From assembly GCF_000005505.3 (NCBI RefSeq), contig NC_016131.3, positions 49,647,355 through 49,711,354 on the forward strand: a DNA stretch of 64,000 bases, in the 5' to 3' direction. The stretch's first letter is position 1; each line of letters starts with the position of its first letter. Below are positions 10,204 through 24,332 of the stretch, piece by piece. The notes under the pieces were generated by a model. That model was not told the DNA's origin. It worked only from the letters and a program-made list of their open reading frames with translations, and did not search any database. A program made the translations under genes and the position numbers. This stretch comes from Brachypodium distachyon. Taxonomy: Eukaryota; Streptophyta; Magnoliopsida; Poales; Poaceae.

Positions 10204-10845
10204 TTAACCAAGGTTCTGATCCAAGAACTCGACGAAACTCAACCCGGCGACGAGTTCTTCCCCGTACAGCCCCAAGAGATCATTCCACACCAAATCCAGG
10301 TCTTCAGGAGCAACCGTCGCCGGCGGCTTCGTCGTCGTCTTCAGGAGCTGGCGCCGGCACAAGGGGCAGCTCCCCTTGTCGCTCAGCCACTTGTCGATGC
10401 ACGGTCCGTGGAACCTGTGCCCGCACGACGTCTCCTTCCACTCTCCCTCCGCCATTGCCGTGTCCTCGTCGTCGTCGTCGTCGTCGAGCAGGCAGATCGG
10501 GCAGGCGCTGCCGTCGGATGCCGTCTCCTTCAGCTGCGCCGACGCCAGATCGTCGTCTTCGTCGTCTCCGTCTCCGGCGACGGCGGGGTTTGGGTCCAGA
10601 AACTGATGCAGTTCCAGGAGGCTTGGATAGCGGCGGAGCTCGTGCCCCAGCGCGGTGGCGAAGTCCATGGCGTCGAATTGGATGTGGGCGCCGCCGTCGT
10701 GCTCTTGCTGCCCTTGGAGCTCTTCAAGATCTTCCTCCTCTGCTTCTTGGAGCTCTTCCTCTGCTTCTTGGAGCTCTTCTTCTTCCTCGGTTTCTTCCAG
10801 CAGGCGCAGGTAGTCTTGGTCGTTGAGGACGGCGAGCGACGCCAT
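10204..10845 (-). CDS. RING-H2 zinc-finger protein without EAR motif (tandem copy 3)
   Basis: A single-exon gene of 213 residues from ATG 10845, in a CCATGGCG context. The frame could extend to 10866, but ATG 10845 matches grass start contexts better. The N-terminus is dominated by a repeated acidic LQEAEEE segment (residues about 18-45) likely to form a helix or coiled coil. The RING-H2 finger is complete: C115, C118, C141, H143, H146, C149, C160, C163. In place of the DLNLPP of copies 1 and 2 there is FLDPNP (residues 82-87), so the EAR motif is absent or destroyed. It is probably an E3 ubiquitin ligase. It is the most upstream member of the array and the most diverged. Confidence 0.75.
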   Translation of the reverse strand: MASLAVLNDQDYLRLLEETEEEEELQEAEEELQEAEEEDLEELQGQQEHDGGAHIQFDAMDFATALGHELRRYPSLLELHQFLDPNPAVAGDGDDEDDDLASAQLKETASDGSACPICLLDDDDDDEDTAMAEGEWKETSCGHRFHGPCIDKWLSDKGSCPLCRRQLLKTTTKPPATVAPEDLDLVWNDLLGLYGEELVAGLSFVEFLDQNLG

Positions 10846-10997
10846 GGATCGATCGATCAGACGCAAGCAAAGAACAATCGCGCGCCGGCGAGAGCGAGGG
10901 AGAGAGTTTGATGGATTTCTTGGGCGCCGGTGAATTACGCGCGTATATATGGAGGAGGAGAAGAGGGTTAATCTGGCGTGGATGTGCAGATGCTGTC

Positions 10998-11130
10998 TGT
11001 TTATTTATCCTGGACTGGGGGAATCCATCGGCCGAGACGAAGTCGGATTGGCGGGAAGGAACGCGTGCCTTCCAGCGCCGACTTCGGTTCGGGTTGGGCC
11101 GGATTGGAGATCGCCTATTGGGCCGCCCTG
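10998..11130 (-). promoter_or_regulatory. RING copy 3 promoter with conserved ACGCGT palindrome
   Basis: Near 11053-11092 is the same GGAAGGAACGCGTGCCTTCC palindrome followed by AGCGCCGACTTCGG seen upstream of copy 1, with about 60 bp of similarity around it (GGCCGGAT..GGAGATCGCCTATTGGGC). A TATA-like TTTATTTATCC stretch is at 10998-11008. ACGCGT fits the CGCG-box bound by CAMTA calmodulin-binding factors; the binding itself is inference. Confidence 0.45.
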
Positions 11131-11764
11131 GAAACCGGCTATTGAGCTGGGCCGTCTTACCATTCCGATGAAACTGAGGCATACGCCGGCACGCGGCGCT
11201 TGTCTACTGGAACAAACGCCAATCTGCGCTAGGTTTGGGTGGAACATATGCCGTTGTTGATACAACTGAGTCGTCGCTTTATACAACTACAAGTTCCAAC
11301 AGAGTCATCTCCAATCATATTCATCTTCAGTTTGTCCGCGTATCTACCAACTACTGCCATGATGTTAAGTGGGACATTAACTAGAAAAAACGCCTCCAGC
11401 TTGTCCAAGCAGCACAACTAAACATATTGTTTGGTTTAACAACAAACACTGAGGTACACACGTGTACATCTGTGATCTTCTGTAATCTGTACATATGTAT
11501 CGTTACATGTATCACATACTCACAATCAAGTTACAAATAACCCGGCAATTTGACATACATGTCCCAGTGAGTCAACTTTGCCAAAACCCTCTGGTAAACC
11601 TGCTGTCTTCCTCTTACTTGGCCTTTCTATTACAACCACTAATGAATAACAACTTATCTACAGTAGCAAGAGTGTAAGAAATACAAGTGGTGTGGCTGCA
11701 ATGTTTCAGTGTGCTATACATCCCGCCGTCTATCGAAATGAAGTAGTAAGGCCTCGGTCCAGGC
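11130..11764. other. Intergenic: RING copy 3 upstream and Nudix 3' flank
   Basis: No gene is recognisable. The left part belongs to the copy 3 upstream region, and the right part is expected to hold the 3' UTR of the Nudix gene. Short open frames here have no recognisable content. Confidence 0.5.
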
Positions 11765-14557
<2,793 letters not shown>

Positions 14558-14779
14558 GGCGAGGAACCACCGGCGCCGGAGCGGGGGTTTGATGGTGGCG
14601 CTCTGGCTCACTGGCTGGGTTGTTTGTGTCGCCGGCGAAGGTTTGGTGGGTTGGTTGGGAAAGAAGAGACCTGTGTGTCAATGCCATGTGGGGCCAGCTC
14701 TCGGCACTGACCAGTGAACACTGAGGGCGCACGCCAAGAACCGTCTCACGCTGACTTGTGGCCCCGCCCTTCAACTTTT

Positions 14780-15540
14780 TTTTGAATTACTTTAAAAGGA
14801 ACAAAAAAAATCTGAAAACAATAAAAACTTATGAAAAAAGAGTAAATTATACTCCATTCGATTCTAAATTGTTGTCGAAATATTACATCTATCTAGACGA
14901 CTTTTAAGAGTAGGTACATTCATATTTGGACAAATTTGAGACAAGAATTTAGGATCGGAAGAAGTAAAAACAACCACATTTCTGGCTAGTGTTTCAAATA
15001 GGTATCGGTCTATATATTTTTACTAAAACCCACCGCTTTCGAGGACGACTGTTACTTTTGACGTTTGATTTCAGAAAACGCGATATTCAGCAGTAGATGT
15101 TTCAACTTCTTGAAGATGAGGAAAGGAAAACTATCAAGGAAATTTCATCGTCATCATGCAATTCAAATAACTTCGTGAGGAAAAAAAAACTCTTGCATGG
15201 CTGAACAATCATGTGTTGTATGTTCCATAGCAGAATATGTGCATGTTTAAGATCTTTAATGCTTGCTAGGAACCTCCTAATCAAACAGTGGCATGAATGA
15301 AACAGTGCCTGACTGACAAGGCCAAATTACATCTTGGCTACAAGATGCACATAGCAGATCATAGTCCATCAGTCTACAGGACGCACATCCAGGTTTCCAA
15401 ACCAGCATGATGGCATCATGGTGTTACAGTGAGAAAGAAGTAAAAACAGATATGCATCAACTGCTACACAATAGCACAATTCAAGATTAAGCAAAATAGC
15501 TATATAAAGGATGTTTAAGATTAATAATGCAAGTACACCG
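14780..15540. other. Intergenic between the Nudix and zinc-finger genes
   Basis: The region holds the Stowaway MITE at 14852-14964 and otherwise AT-rich sequence with no recognisable gene. Its right end probably contains the 3' UTR of the RanBP2-type zinc-finger gene. Confidence 0.5.
14852..14964. mobile_element. Stowaway MITE
   Basis: TA dinucleotides flank ACTCCATTCGATTCTAAATTG on the left and the complementary AATTTAGGATCGGAAGAAG on the right. The interior has GTCGAAATATTACATCTATC, a common grass Stowaway core. It is about 113 bp and non-coding. Confidence 0.75.
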
Positions 15541-15791
15541 AGCAGTACAATTTCAGCAATGTCTCGACCAGCCTAAAAGAGGTGGGAAGAAACCAAAGGT
15601 ACGTTACAAAGCGGAAGCTAAGGGCAATTCTCCTGCCCTGGCAACCATGCAACAGTAGTAACACACTTAGCAATACAGCATATATACTAGTACTATGTAA
15701 ATTTATTCTTTCTGGATCGCAGCTTGTGAGCGTGACAATAGATTGTCTCATCCTTAGCCGGCTCATCGCACCTCTCGGTCTCGGTTGGTCC

Positions 15792-16663
15792 TTACTTCCC
15801 AGCGCCTGCATATTTGGCAAAGCAGAACGATTCCGTTTTAGGGCGGCACAAAGCACCGGCAGAGATTAGAAGGAACATTTGCAAATTGCAGGACCAAACA
15901 GATGTATTAAGGATTAATATATTAGATAGCTATGAGTAATTTTCATTATAATTATCTTTTGTAAGTTTTCTAGCTCGATCAAAATGCATCAAGATGCACA
16001 AAAAATACTAGCATAACTTGCAAACTGAAGAAGATAGATGTACCTGCTTCCCTAGGTGCATCGCACCTATAGCACTCAATCCTACTTGCAAAATTGTGCA
16101 CATTACAACCAGGCCTGAAGAGAAAACACATAAACATTTTCGTGTCAAAACATGATTCAATCTACTCCACATGATTAGATTTTTTAAAATGCTGTTACTT
16201 GGTTGAGATCCATCTCAAATAGTGTATGCATGCATGTGACTGTCTCTGTCTGTTGTCATGCATAGCATAAATAATAAACAAGGGCTGTAAGACTGACATC
16301 TATGTTCGAAGCGGATAGAATGCTAGCTCACCTTGTGCATATCCAATCGCCTGCTTTCCACCCAGCACGAACTCCAACACTCTCAACAGCAGCAGCGCCA
16401 ACTTGGCCTGCTGGGAAGTCCCTCACGATGGTGCCGCACTTGAGGCAGCTGGAGCGGCTGGCGAAGTTGTGATAGCCGCAGTTGCAGTACCAGTCACCAG
16501 GGCGAACGTCCAGGGAGGTCAGCACGCCACCTATGCTGCGGCCGTCTCCGAGCTGCAGATCCAAGCGTGTGGTATGGCAGCGCTGGCAGAAGTCACGGCG
16601 GCTGAAGTTGAGGTGCTGGCAGGAGTTGCAGTTCCAGTCTCCAGGCTTCCTCTGGGTGTTCAT
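15792..16663 (-). CDS. RanBP2-type zinc-finger protein with three fingers
   Basis: Coding exons are 16663-16332, 16114-16044 and 15805-15792, giving 138 residues. A non-coding first exon near 17535-17459 is joined by a 5'-UTR intron (16676-17458). Three RanBP2 fingers follow each other: PGDWNCNSC..CQRC, PGDWYCNC..CLKC and AGDWICTR.GC..CYRC, with the third split by an intron at arginine 111. Finger 2 has only one residue between its first two cysteines (CNC), where Arabidopsis relatives have four, so its zinc geometry is unusual. The W and NF residues that contact GGU-type RNA in animal ZRANB2 fingers are kept, so RNA binding is plausible. The stop codon lies in a 14-nt last coding exon, chosen because it has a good acceptor and closes the frame. 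Confidence 0.8.
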
Positions 16664-17458
16664 TCGCAGTTAGCCCTGCATGCATGGATGTGTCAAGAAG
16701 TTCTCACATGAAGAGAGGAAAATAACAACTAAACAAATCTAATACTGCAAGTACTCTAAACTCCGAGCTACTCATCAGCTCACTGCTCCATATCTGTGTA
16801 GTATGAGCATAGAGATACTACAGAGAAGTTGTGTTGCAGTAATTATATATGTGGGGTTCCTGGGCCAATGAGATTATGAATTATTATCTAGGTAGCAAGG
16901 AGCTAGAAGACAAAGAATGAGAATACACGTACCTAAGATGATTAACTATGTATATCTCATGTAAACACAAACTAAAAAGAACGAATGTTGTGACTCTGGA
17001 AAGAAATCAATAAAGCAAAGGTTCCGTTAACTAAATTAGGCTAACTTGGCGCTTTATATCTATTATATTTGCAGATGTAGATACATAAGGTAACATTTTT
17101 AGATAGAGTGACAATAGGAAGAAAAAGAAGAAACAAAAGGATTAAACATGGTCATTAGCCAAAAAGATAAGATACAACTAGTTAATTCCATCCATCAAAG
17201 TATTAATGAAGCTATTTAGCCAGGAATCAAAATCTTGTGCACATCACAAGCATCAAACATACCGTTGTAAATAATATTTTTATGAGCAGATATTAGTAGA
17301 TTAACAGCCAGAATAGGACTACATGACCTTTTTCAAGAAGATTACACAATGAACTAAATGGTCCCAGTCTGATAAATGGGCCACAAGAACAAGAGAGGAA
17401 CTTGGTCTTAAAAAAATCGTCCAAAAATAGCAACAGAGGAACAGGAAGGGACACATAC

Positions 17459-17571
17459 CCTGTGAAAGCTTTTGGTTTAGTACTAGGGTTATCAGTTGCT
17501 GTCTTGTCCTTGTTGTGTGCTTGCTTGCTTGCTGTGTTCTTTCTTCTTGTGGAGGGTTGTCTTTTTATAGT
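17459..17571 (-). promoter_or_regulatory. Promoter and non-coding first exon of the zinc-finger gene
   Basis: The minus strand carries CTATAAAAAG at 17562-17571, a strong TATA box. Transcription probably starts about 30 bp downstream, near 17535. The leader contains (CAAG)n repeats and ends at a CACAGG/GTATGTG donor at 17459/17458. It is spliced to 16675, 12 nt upstream of the ATG. Confidence 0.55.
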
Positions 17572-19018
17572 GGAGGCACCTCAATAATTGTAAATCGAGG
17601 GTGGCTGTGGAAGCACGGAGATTCTCTGATCTTAGCCTTTCTAACTGAGCTATCCAAATTAAACAACGGGGTGAATGGAGAAAAAAGGACATGGGAAAAA
17701 AAGAACAAAATGCAACAGGAAAGTGAATAAGTGATGCTGAAGATAGGAGGATTTCTGTGTTATGTCTAGAGTCCACAATGTAGAATATTACTCTGAATGT
17801 GTGTATTAACTGGTTCGTACAAAAGTAAATGTAATAACTTCTATAAGTAACTAAACGAAAAATCAAACAGTTGCTTCAGTAAGATAATCTGGGTAGTGGG
17901 TGCAATATCTATGAACATTTATACACTGCACAGAACGAAGACCGAGCAGGCAACTGTTTCGTGTAATACGATGCACCCAAATAAACTTTTCATTGGAATG
18001 GATAACTCACTACTTTCATAACTATGATAAAAATCTCAAGTTAGGAATACAGCATAGCCCAGTTGTAAATGTGCAAGCAGCCAGGAAGGCAACAATAGGT
18101 GCATGGATGACAAGTCAGAATGGTGTCTGCAGGGCATGCAAGTATATGCTAAATCAGTCTTTCATGTAAATATATAAGTTGCTTCAAGATTTAATTAGTT
18201 TTTAAAGAACTGAGTTGATTAGTTAAAACTTAAAAATTGCTTGAGGCTGAAGTTCACTTCATGGATATTGCTGGACTTTAAGAGTGAAAATTTGCCACAA
18301 TGACATAACCTGATCAAGGAGAATTGTTTCCTGCTATATATTCTTGGCCACCTTTTCTCTTCTTCTTTTTTTCCTGAGAAACCGTTTAGGGATTTTTTTT
18401 ATTATTTAAGTTGTTCACAGTCAATAGCTAATTAGCTATGATAATCTTCATAAGACATAGATGCGAGGAACTAAGGATCGAAGAATCTATGCTTTAGACT
18501 TTGATTCACCCCACAAAGATGTGCCTGGGTCAGGCTTGATGCCTGGGGACGTGCAGATCTAGCAATAGGGCACACTTCGTGTGGCTAATAGAAATCCTAG
18601 TGCTCCCAGTTAGACAAAAGTGACACATCGCTTGAGGAATTCTAAGGATAGGAAAGGAAGGTGGATCAAGAATAGAGACCATCTATTAACAGGGAAATGA
18701 GAAATTCATCAGCGAATCTAAGTACATTCAATTGTACAGAAAATTTACATATAGTTCTGAATCATTAAAAGTTCCACAAGAAATTCTCATCTTAATTGAG
18801 TTCTTTAAATTAGCCTTTCTCTTATGTATTCCCCATTATGCAACTCAATGAAAAGCTTGCAGGTGTTGAATTTACGAAATCACAATGTTACTTGCCTGTA
18901 ATTAGTAAATGTGTTGAGTCTTTTGGAAAGAAGAATCAGTAAATGTGCTTCTAGTTCACAATATATACTTCCTATATGCTCAGCCCTGATTAAGCATGCA
19001 GCTGTGTATAATATATTG

Positions 19019-19230
19019 CTCCCTCCATCCTCAGTGGATGTGCAGAATTTAACTTGGACCATCAATTACACCAATAAAATATGGGTTATGTGTCATAAAA
19101 AACAGTACCATGGAAACTTACAGATTCAATGGTATAACTATGGCACACAAACTACATATTATTGGTCTAATTAGTGGTCAAAGTTGAACCTTGAAATGCG
19201 TGCATGCCCACTAAAAGTGGATGGACGGAG
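19019..19230. mobile_element. Stowaway-like MITE, about 212 bp
   Basis: It starts CTCCCTCCATCCTCAGTGG and ends CCACTAAAAGTGGATGGACGGAG followed by TA. The terminal 20 bp are imperfect inverted repeats. The interior is AT-rich and non-coding. Confidence 0.6.
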
Positions 19231-21847
19231 TACCTTGCAAAAAAAAACATTATATATTCTTCCTTTGCCATCCCCTGTTCTGTAGTGCACAATGGTTGGC
19301 AAAAATTATCACTCAAGGGGCCAAAATAGATATATGTAACAATTAAGAAAATGGCTTGCAAGATTCATGGCAACAAAATCAACAGTTCAATGAAGCTATT
19401 ACTAGCACCTCTTAGAAGGCTTCTCATGTCAAGGGCAAACAGCCAACAAATAAGTAAAATTACTACTCTTTAGTTAATATATTTCCCTTTACTAATTTTA
19501 TTGAGGGTTTGCGAGTCTTGTCCATTCCAGATGCCGAGCAACCTCCCGAAGATAGTAATACTAAAGTTGGCTAAATGCTCGCACTATATGCCAAGGGCAG
19601 ATTGTATTATTGGGGTTAAATATATATAGCCTCTTGAGAATCGATTCTCCACATACGTGCATGATCTATAGACATTCACAAAACCTATTCTGATCTACAT
19701 ATATTCTCCCAAATCACACCTTTCCGCAATAATTCAAGAGGTTCCATGTTCACTTGTAGTCAGCTATCCGTACTGTTTCTTTGCAGGAAAACCACCTGTT
19801 TGGGACTTATTTCTGTTCATCTCCCTCTGTTGTCACCCGGAACTGAAACATAACTAGCACAAAACATTTAGCCTTGTTGCTCAGAGACCAAGTAAGGGTA
19901 ATATCTGATAATATAAGATAGAAGCTTGATTACCAAGATAAAATTACGATTTCGTCTTCCAAGAAAAGATGTATGGTTCGCACAGTCGCACATTGTATTC
20001 ATTGATTCCCTAAAAATGGATAGGTCTAGTTGAATAGCTTACAGGTTCATATGGATCTTTTTGCAATCTTCAACAAACACAGTTTGATGCAATCCAAAAT
20101 ATTAGTGACAATTACTATTCCGTGGGACATACTATAGACGCCAATCTGTTGTCCTGGAGACAACATTGCTTGAACTTGCAGATAGACTTCTGTGAAAAAT
20201 ATCAACATATCTTTTCCTTGATCCCACCAATCAAGTGTAGACACATAAACAGGGTGTTCCCTTTGTAACAAAGTGGGCATTCACTTAACATTTATCATAC
20301 AACTTTTGGTTTCATGACTTGGATGCTTTAACGCCTATAAACGGTAGAGAAAGAGCAAGGTTGGGTTGATGCTTCTCACGCTGCCGACTCGCATAGGAAT
20401 CAATTCCACACGGAAGTGCAAAGGGAAAGGCGTTACCAATTGTAAATACTGTTTCCACTAAATCATGTTGGTTCACGATCCATGGGATGTAGATCGGCAA
20501 AGCAAATCAAAGACCAAGTGGTGAAGATCAAATCAAATAAATCTTTCCTACGAAATGAGTACTGATCTGGTGAAGGTGAAGCTTGCTCCGTATTGCAGCT
20601 AAACGTTACTCTGCTTTCTCAAAAGAGCAAAGTATTCCAAGGTTATAAATTCCAATCCAATAATGATTTGCAAAGATTGTTCTCCGTGTCCCCGAAGAAT
20701 ACTATTCCCTGCTCCCTCAGAGGGAGCTCCTGCGCACGCCACGCGCTTTGGACTATTCAGATTTCCATTTCGAGCAGCCAAAATTCCGCATAACTGGTTC
20801 TGTTTTACCAACTACATATACCATCCGGTGATTGAAAATTCGGTACTTCGTGAGGTAATAATATACCTTGGACTATTGGGGTTTGCTTGGGCAAATCTGA
20901 TTTTATCTTGAAACGACAATGACATTTCTCTAGCTCCAGGTTTGAGATTATGTAAAGCACAATTAACAAACCTTTATTCCCTTTCCTCAATCCGAACTCA
21001 TTAATTCAGTCCATTCGAAAAAATTCCCTCATCTCTTAATCTTATCACTTGGAAAGCAGGACGAAGCCAAAGAACCTCCCCGAAAAATTAAAGACCTTTT
21101 GTGTCCATCTTCCTGTTGAAGCATATATGAAGAAAAAGAGACAGCAGTGGGTTAAAGGGGCTTTTGGTAGGGTAGGGTACCTAGAGCAAAATCGCCTGAA
21201 GCATGTTTGGCTCGCGACGGCGACGCGACCTGGACGCTAAACACGGAAGGCTTCATCTCAGGCAGGACAGGCGCGGTTCATCGGTTCGCGTTCTTCCCCG
21301 CCTCGGCGCCCATTGGACCAGCAGCCGACTGCGAGCGATCAGATCCGGTCGCCGCCGATTGGGCCGCCGGAACCGGCATCCGGGCGGCGCAACCGCCTCA
21401 CGCGCTTTCCGACGCGGCGCGCTTCTCCTCGGCCATTCTCGCCGCATCCGCACCCGGCGCCGCCGGAGCAGCCGCCGAAAAGCGTGCGTAACAGAGCTGC
21501 CGCCGGCCGCCGTGGTCGTGGTCGTAACAAAGCTTTTTTTTTCTTGTTGTTGTATTCGGGTTGGGCTAGATAGTAGCATTTGGGCCTTTAATGGGCAACA
21601 CGGAAATCTACCTCTTTCGACCAGACCCAGAATCGTCTGGGCCAGAATACTAAATTGGCTGGGCCAATAAGATGTGTAGGCTCTAAAATATGTTTATTAT
21701 TTCAGATTCTCGTAAATGTTTCAAATTTCAAAATCGACTGTCGATTTGTAGTTTGGAGCAGCTACCCAAGCATTGGCTATTTGTGGAATAAAATTGAATA
21801 GTTGCACATTCCAACGACGAAAGTTGTTTGTGGGTTGAATTATATTA

Positions 21848-21925
21848 CTCTCTCCGATCCATATTATTTGTCGAAATATTACATATATCTAAATGCATTT
21901 TAGGCATAGAATGGATCCGAGGGAG
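21848..21925. mobile_element. Short Stowaway MITE
   Basis: TA-flanked, starting CTCTCTCCGATCCATATTATT and ending AGAATGGATCCGAGGGAG. The core GTCGAAATATTACATATATC matches the Stowaway at 14852. At about 78 bp it is shortened by an internal deletion. Confidence 0.65.
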
Positions 21926-22337
21926 TAGTAAAACATTTCTTAAAACAATAACATTTGGTAGACAGATTTCTACCGGCTCAAACCCTTTGGAAGACCACTT
22001 TGTTTTTTTTTTAATGGTGGAATGAAAACAAATGTTGGTGCAAGTTTAATCGATTAACATTTTCTCTGCGTGTGATGTTGCAATTTTGAGATGATTTTTT
22101 CCCTGTGTTTTTTGGAATCGTGCGAATGGCCCAAGATCGTGCGGCTGATTTGATCGGTAGGCGGCGGGCGGATCGGGTGAGCCGGACGTGGTTTCGGTGG
22201 ACCACTCTGCTTTCCCGCACGTAGGCTATAACATGTGACGTGCACGCCTGTACTCGTTTTGAACTTTTGGTGGCGATTCAGAGATGGAGCACACGTGGGT
22301 TTCAGAATCTAGCAACTGCTCACTTCATCCCATATTA

Positions 22338-22446
22338 CTCCATCTCATATTATGTGTTAAAATATTACATGTATCTAGATATTTTTTAGTTACAGATATA
22401 TCCATGTTCGGGAAAATTTGAAACGTTTAATATGGGACGGAGAGAG
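22338..22446. mobile_element. Stowaway MITE
   Basis: TA-flanked, CTCCATCTCATATTATGTG on the left and GTTTAATATGGGACGGAGAG on the right, with the ATTACATGTATCTAGATAT core. It lies downstream of the first ENOD93-like gene. Confidence 0.7.
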
Positions 22447-22682
22447 TACCGTTAAGAAAGCACAAAGAAGCGGCGTTAATTTGGAGCACCAACTGACCAA
22501 CAACAACATGCAGTAAGCCAGTAGTGCTAATTACAGTACGGTGATACACTAGTACAGCATTTTTTGTTCCTCTCTCGGTCGGGGGGGAGAAAACATTCAG
22601 ACATTAGTACTTTGTTTATTTGGGACATTTGGACGACCCTGCAGCAGGAGCTCGCCCTGGTAGGTGGATCCATCCAGCTTCA

Positions 22683-23295
22683 TCACGGGCTCATGGCCTG
22701 GAGAATGTCGAATGACAGCCGGGGACGAGCAGCAGGAGCAGCGGGGGCGCCATGGAGCTTGAAGGAAGTGTCCCTGAGGTGCTCGGGAGCTTCCTCGAAG
22801 GAGTGGCGCCTGGCGAGGGAGAGGATGGTCTTGTCGGCGGCGACGAAGTAGGCCATCCCTGCCGCCGTGCAGACGATGAGCGCCTGCCCCGTCGGGTTCA
22901 GGTTCGCCTTCGCCCACGGCAACATCCGAACGCTCGCCAGCTGAAAAATGCACACACACATCGTTGATCTGTCAGTTACCACTCTGCAGCGGTAAAACGT
23001 GGCATGAAAGACTGATGAGAGTGATTGTCAGTTAACCGCGTACCGTTGGGACTGCAGACGCCACCGTGGCCACGGCCGCCGCCTTTGCTCCGGCGAGCGT
23101 TGCCTCTGTCAAAGTAAACAAAGTTAAGATTAGTACACAAGATGCTGATCGGCAATTGATTAATTAATGTCGGCACAACTGGGCGTAGACGGTAGACTGC
23201 AGTCACGCTGAAGAAGTCGCTCGTTGATTACCTCTGGAGCAGCGTTTGGCGAGGGCGAGCTTGCGGTCGAGGTAGGCACCGGTGACCGTCGACAT
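22683..23295 (-). CDS. Early nodulin-93 (ENOD93)-like protein, copy A
   Basis: Three exons, 23295-23232, 23105-23044 and 22940-22683, give 127 residues. The order is typical of ENOD93: an N-terminal YLDRKLALAKRCS segment, an alanine-rich hydrophobic stretch (AGAKAAAVATVASAVPT), the family hallmark LASVRMLPWAKANLNPTGQAL, a second hydrophobic stretch ending AYFVAADKTIL, and ARRHSFEEAP. Despite the nodulin name, the family is general in grasses. Rice ENOD93 members respond to nitrogen and some relatives have been linked to mitochondria, so membrane association is likely. The tail after residue 105 is longer than in copy B. Exon phases are identical in the two copies, and the copies face the same way 3.2 kb apart, so this is a tandem pair. 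Confidence 0.85.
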
Positions 23296-23406
23296 CTTCG
23301 TGATCTTGAAGGGAAATGGCTTTCTTTGCTGCTGGACTCGGTAGGGAGATTTGGTTTGTTACTTGTAATTAAGCTTGATGCTTCCCAGGACGAGGTGCCG
23401 CGTATC

Positions 23407-23414
23407 TATTTATA
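23407..23414 (-). promoter_or_regulatory. TATA box of ENOD93-like copy A
   Basis: TATAAATA on the minus strand, about 112 bp upstream of the ATG at 23295. Copy B has a matching box in almost the same relative position, which supports both starts. Confidence 0.6.
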
Positions 23415-23419
23415 GGCGG

Positions 23420-24329
23420 CAGAGCACAAGGGATGGATGGACGAACAATTGGGGGAAGGAAGGAAAAGGTGGCGGCGAGGCATGGTTTTGAGCCGAAACC
23501 GTGGGTTCGTTCTGGAAGTTGGTGGGCACTCCACTGCACGCTTTTCCGGGAGCGATTACAGTACAGGTTTATCCAGCCAAAACTGTGGTAGGGAGCTACC
23601 AGCCACACCCACAGGGTTTGGAGGCTTGGAGTGGCATATGTATTTTTTACTGCATTTTAGACATGTGAAAACTGAAAGTTTGGTGCGCACCGCACTGCAC
23701 ACTTTCTGGGGAGCCTGGCTGCTGATTTGTCCGTCCAGTCCAAAACTGTGGTGCAGAGCCACAGGATTTGCTTCAGTTGGTTGGTTCGAGTGGCCGGCCA
23801 ACAGAACATGTTAAGCCAGCAAGGAAAATACTTAGGTCAGTTTGGCAGAATAGTTCTAAATTCTAAGGAATACTCCCTCTATCCTCGCAAGAAAAAAAAA
23901 CATAATCCCTCTCTCTTCCGGTACATCACGTTATCTTTCGGACAGAACTTTTCAAGATGAATTTAATTTGACTGTGATCGTGATTGGAAAATAATAAATA
24001 AATAAACGATACTCAAAGTCATGATGCAATTTTGTCGATGGATCTCAATAATCGTCGAACTCGAAGTTAGGGGAGTTTGACTACCCAATTTCTACGGAGT
24101 CATGTACACTAGTAGTCTAGTACTAGCTGCGTACGTGTTCTTGACTAGTCGAGCGTTCAGGTCGCTTTTCTCTGTGCCCTTGTCGGCTGGTTCGTCTCCT
24201 TTCTCTCGAGCGTTCAGGTCGCTTTTCTCAGTGAGCCCTTTCTCTGTTCTGACGGGGAACCATGACGGGGACTTGGCATTTGCCATCGTATACTTACTGG
24301 AGTCTCTGTCGGGCCGCCACGTCTCCGGC
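23420..24329. other. Upstream region of ENOD93-like copy A
   Basis: No gene is seen. A weak direct repeat occurs: AAACTGTGGTAGGGAGCTACCAGCCAC near 23580 resembles AAACTGTGGTGCAGAGCCACAGG near 23742. A second short direct repeat, CGAGCGTTCAGGTCGCTTTTCTC, occurs at 24151 and again at 24208. Confidence 0.5.
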
Positions 24330-24332
24330 ATC

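Larger units (their letters stand above)
17600..22330. other. Gene-poor AT-rich interval
   Basis: No gene is recognisable apart from the MITEs listed separately. The left end is the upstream region of the zinc-finger gene. A GC-rich patch at about 21190-21520 has open frames on both strands but no recognised domain, splice pattern or convincing ATG. It could be a CpG-rich promoter or a gene fragment. Confidence 0.45.

Noticed and set aside
20047..20280. 77-codon minus-strand frame in the gene-poor interval
   Set aside because: No recognisable motif, no adjoining exons and normal length for chance in this composition.
21190..21580. GC-rich patch with open frames on both strands
   Set aside because: No domain, no convincing ATG (the longest frame starts at a TTG), and no exon partners. 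Noted only as an unassigned GC-rich patch.
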